Shown here: positions 5,378 to 6,074 of the stretch, in pieces | How the letters are laid out: each line of letters begins with the position of its first letter | Position numbering within the stretch: position 1 is the first letter of the stretch | Assembly: GCA_024642185.1 (NCBI GenBank) | Contig: JAHEBR010000136.1 | Location: 1 to 6,074 of the forward strand | Direction of reading: 5' to 3' | Source of the DNA: Marivivens sp. | GTDB lineage: Bacteria > Pseudomonadota > Alphaproteobacteria > Rhodobacterales > Rhodobacteraceae | Length of the DNA: 6,074 bases | Translations under genes and position numbers: made by a program | The notes under the pieces: model-generated | What the model was told of the DNA's origin: nothing | The model's database searches: none | Seen by the model: only the letters and a program-made list of their open reading frames with translations

Positions 5378-6066
5378 ATCACGATCGGCTCGAGCACCTG
5401 AGGCTCGATCACATCAACCCCCGGAAGGCCGGCGCGCAGGGCGTCGGCCTTTTGCTCGAGAAGCGGGAAGGTGCGATAGTGGCAGGGGATCACGGTCTTG
5501 AAGTTGAAATACTTATTCGCCGCAAAGGCCGCCCGTTTCATATCCATGGTGAAATGTCCGCCTGCGGCGAGGATGCCGATGTCGGGGTTATGCAACTCAC
5601 CCATCCAGCCCATGTCGGCCATGATGTCGGTATCGCCCGAGACATAGATCGTATGGCCTTCGCCCGCGATCATGAAGCCTGCCTCGGCGCCTGCATAGAC
5701 CGGCCCGTGCGGCCCCGGCATGGACGAGGAATGCACCGCGTTGACCATCGTCACCGCGACCTTGCCGAGCCGGATCGTCCCGCCCTTGTTGAAGCCGGTC
5801 ACAGGGACCCCGTGCTTCTCGGCCCAGTGGCTCATCAGGTCGTAAATGCCGCAGACCGGCACGCCGAGATCGGCGGCAAGCGCGGGCACCTCGGAGGCAT
5901 GGTCGCCGTGGCCGTGGGTGACGAGGATCGCGGTCGCGCCGGTGGTCGCCTCTGCCTCGCGCTCTTCGGGGAAGAGGGGGTTGCCGCTCAGCCAAGGGTC
6001 GATCAGCAAGACCTGATCCTCGATCTCGATGCGGAAGCTTGCGTGTCCAAGCCAGGTGATTTTCAT
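5374..6066 (-). CDS. UPF0173 metal-dependent hydrolase (metallo-beta-lactamase fold)
   Basis: Cytoplasmic protein of 230 residues with the metallo-beta-lactamase fold, full length for the UPF0173/UlaG-like family. It opens with MKITWLGHASFRIE and the LLIDPWLSGNP strand. The metal-binding motif THGHGDH gives His51, His53, Asp55 and His56. Further ligands and signatures are His112 in VHSSS, Asp145 in VSGDTDI, His171 in AAGGHFTMDM and His196 in VIPCHYRTFP. All expected ligands are present, so it should be active, probably with a two-metal centre. The natural substrate of this family is not known; relatives hydrolyse lactones, phosphodiesters or other esters. The ATG is preceded by AGGACGGC right at the window edge. 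Its stop shares the CTAG with the opposing gene. Confidence 0.93.
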   Translation of the reverse strand: MKITWLGHASFRIEIEDQVLLIDPWLSGNPLFPEEREAEATTGATAILVTHGHGDHASEVPALAADLGVPVCGIYDLMSHWAEKHGVPVTGFNKGGTIRLGKVAVTMVNAVHSSSMPGPHGPVYAGAEAGFMIAGEGHTIYVSGDTDIMADMGWMGELHNPDIGILAAGGHFTMDMKRAAFAANKYFNFKTVIPCHYRTFPLLEQKADALRAGLPGVDVIEPQVLEPIVI

Positions 6067-6074
6067 GCCGTCCT

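Overview
The window looks like ordinary chromosome from a high-GC alphaproteobacterium, most likely of the Rhodobacteraceae (Roseobacter/Paracoccus side). This rests on the GC-rich codon use, on recognisable alphaproteobacterial-style proteins (an S4-type pseudouridine synthase with a basic tail, divergent from tadA; a UPF0173 metallo-hydrolase), and on an XpaC/TelA/DUF2927 gene set. The taxonomic call is from pattern recognition, not from a search. I see no insertion sequences, CRISPR repeats, tRNA or rRNA genes. Coding density is very high and no gap exceeds about 100 bases.

Left half (1-3236, all minus strand): a tightly packed transcription unit. In transcription order it encodes a 67-residue two-helix membrane protein, an XpaC-family membrane protein, a TelA/YaaN-family 'toxic anion resistance' coiled-coil protein, and a DUF2927 lipoprotein. 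A further gene's start codon, with a good ribosome-binding site, sits at the left edge. Two of the junctions share one base (TGATG and TAATG), so the products are probably made in concert. Together they suggest a small envelope-associated stress module: an inner-membrane pair, a soluble coiled-coil partner and a lipid-anchored periplasmic protein. The biochemical function of the families is poorly known.

Middle (3237-4720): a 99-base gap holds an AT-rich island with a short inverted repeat in front of the membrane/XpaC/TelA unit. Upstream of it, also on the minus strand, lies an RsuA/RluB-type rRNA pseudouridine synthase. This is divergent, across 74 bases, from tadA, the tRNA adenosine deaminase that makes inosine-34. 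Both are RNA-modification genes acting on the translation machinery.

Right (4721-6074): a DUF5671-like four-helix membrane protein follows tadA after 9 bases, probably as an operon. It runs tail to tail into a UPF0173 metallo-beta-lactamase-fold hydrolase on the minus strand. The two genes end in the same CTAG, each reading it as TAG.

The most notable content is the XpaC-TelA-DUF2927 operon with its small leading membrane protein. I do not see clear evidence of an entirely new system.
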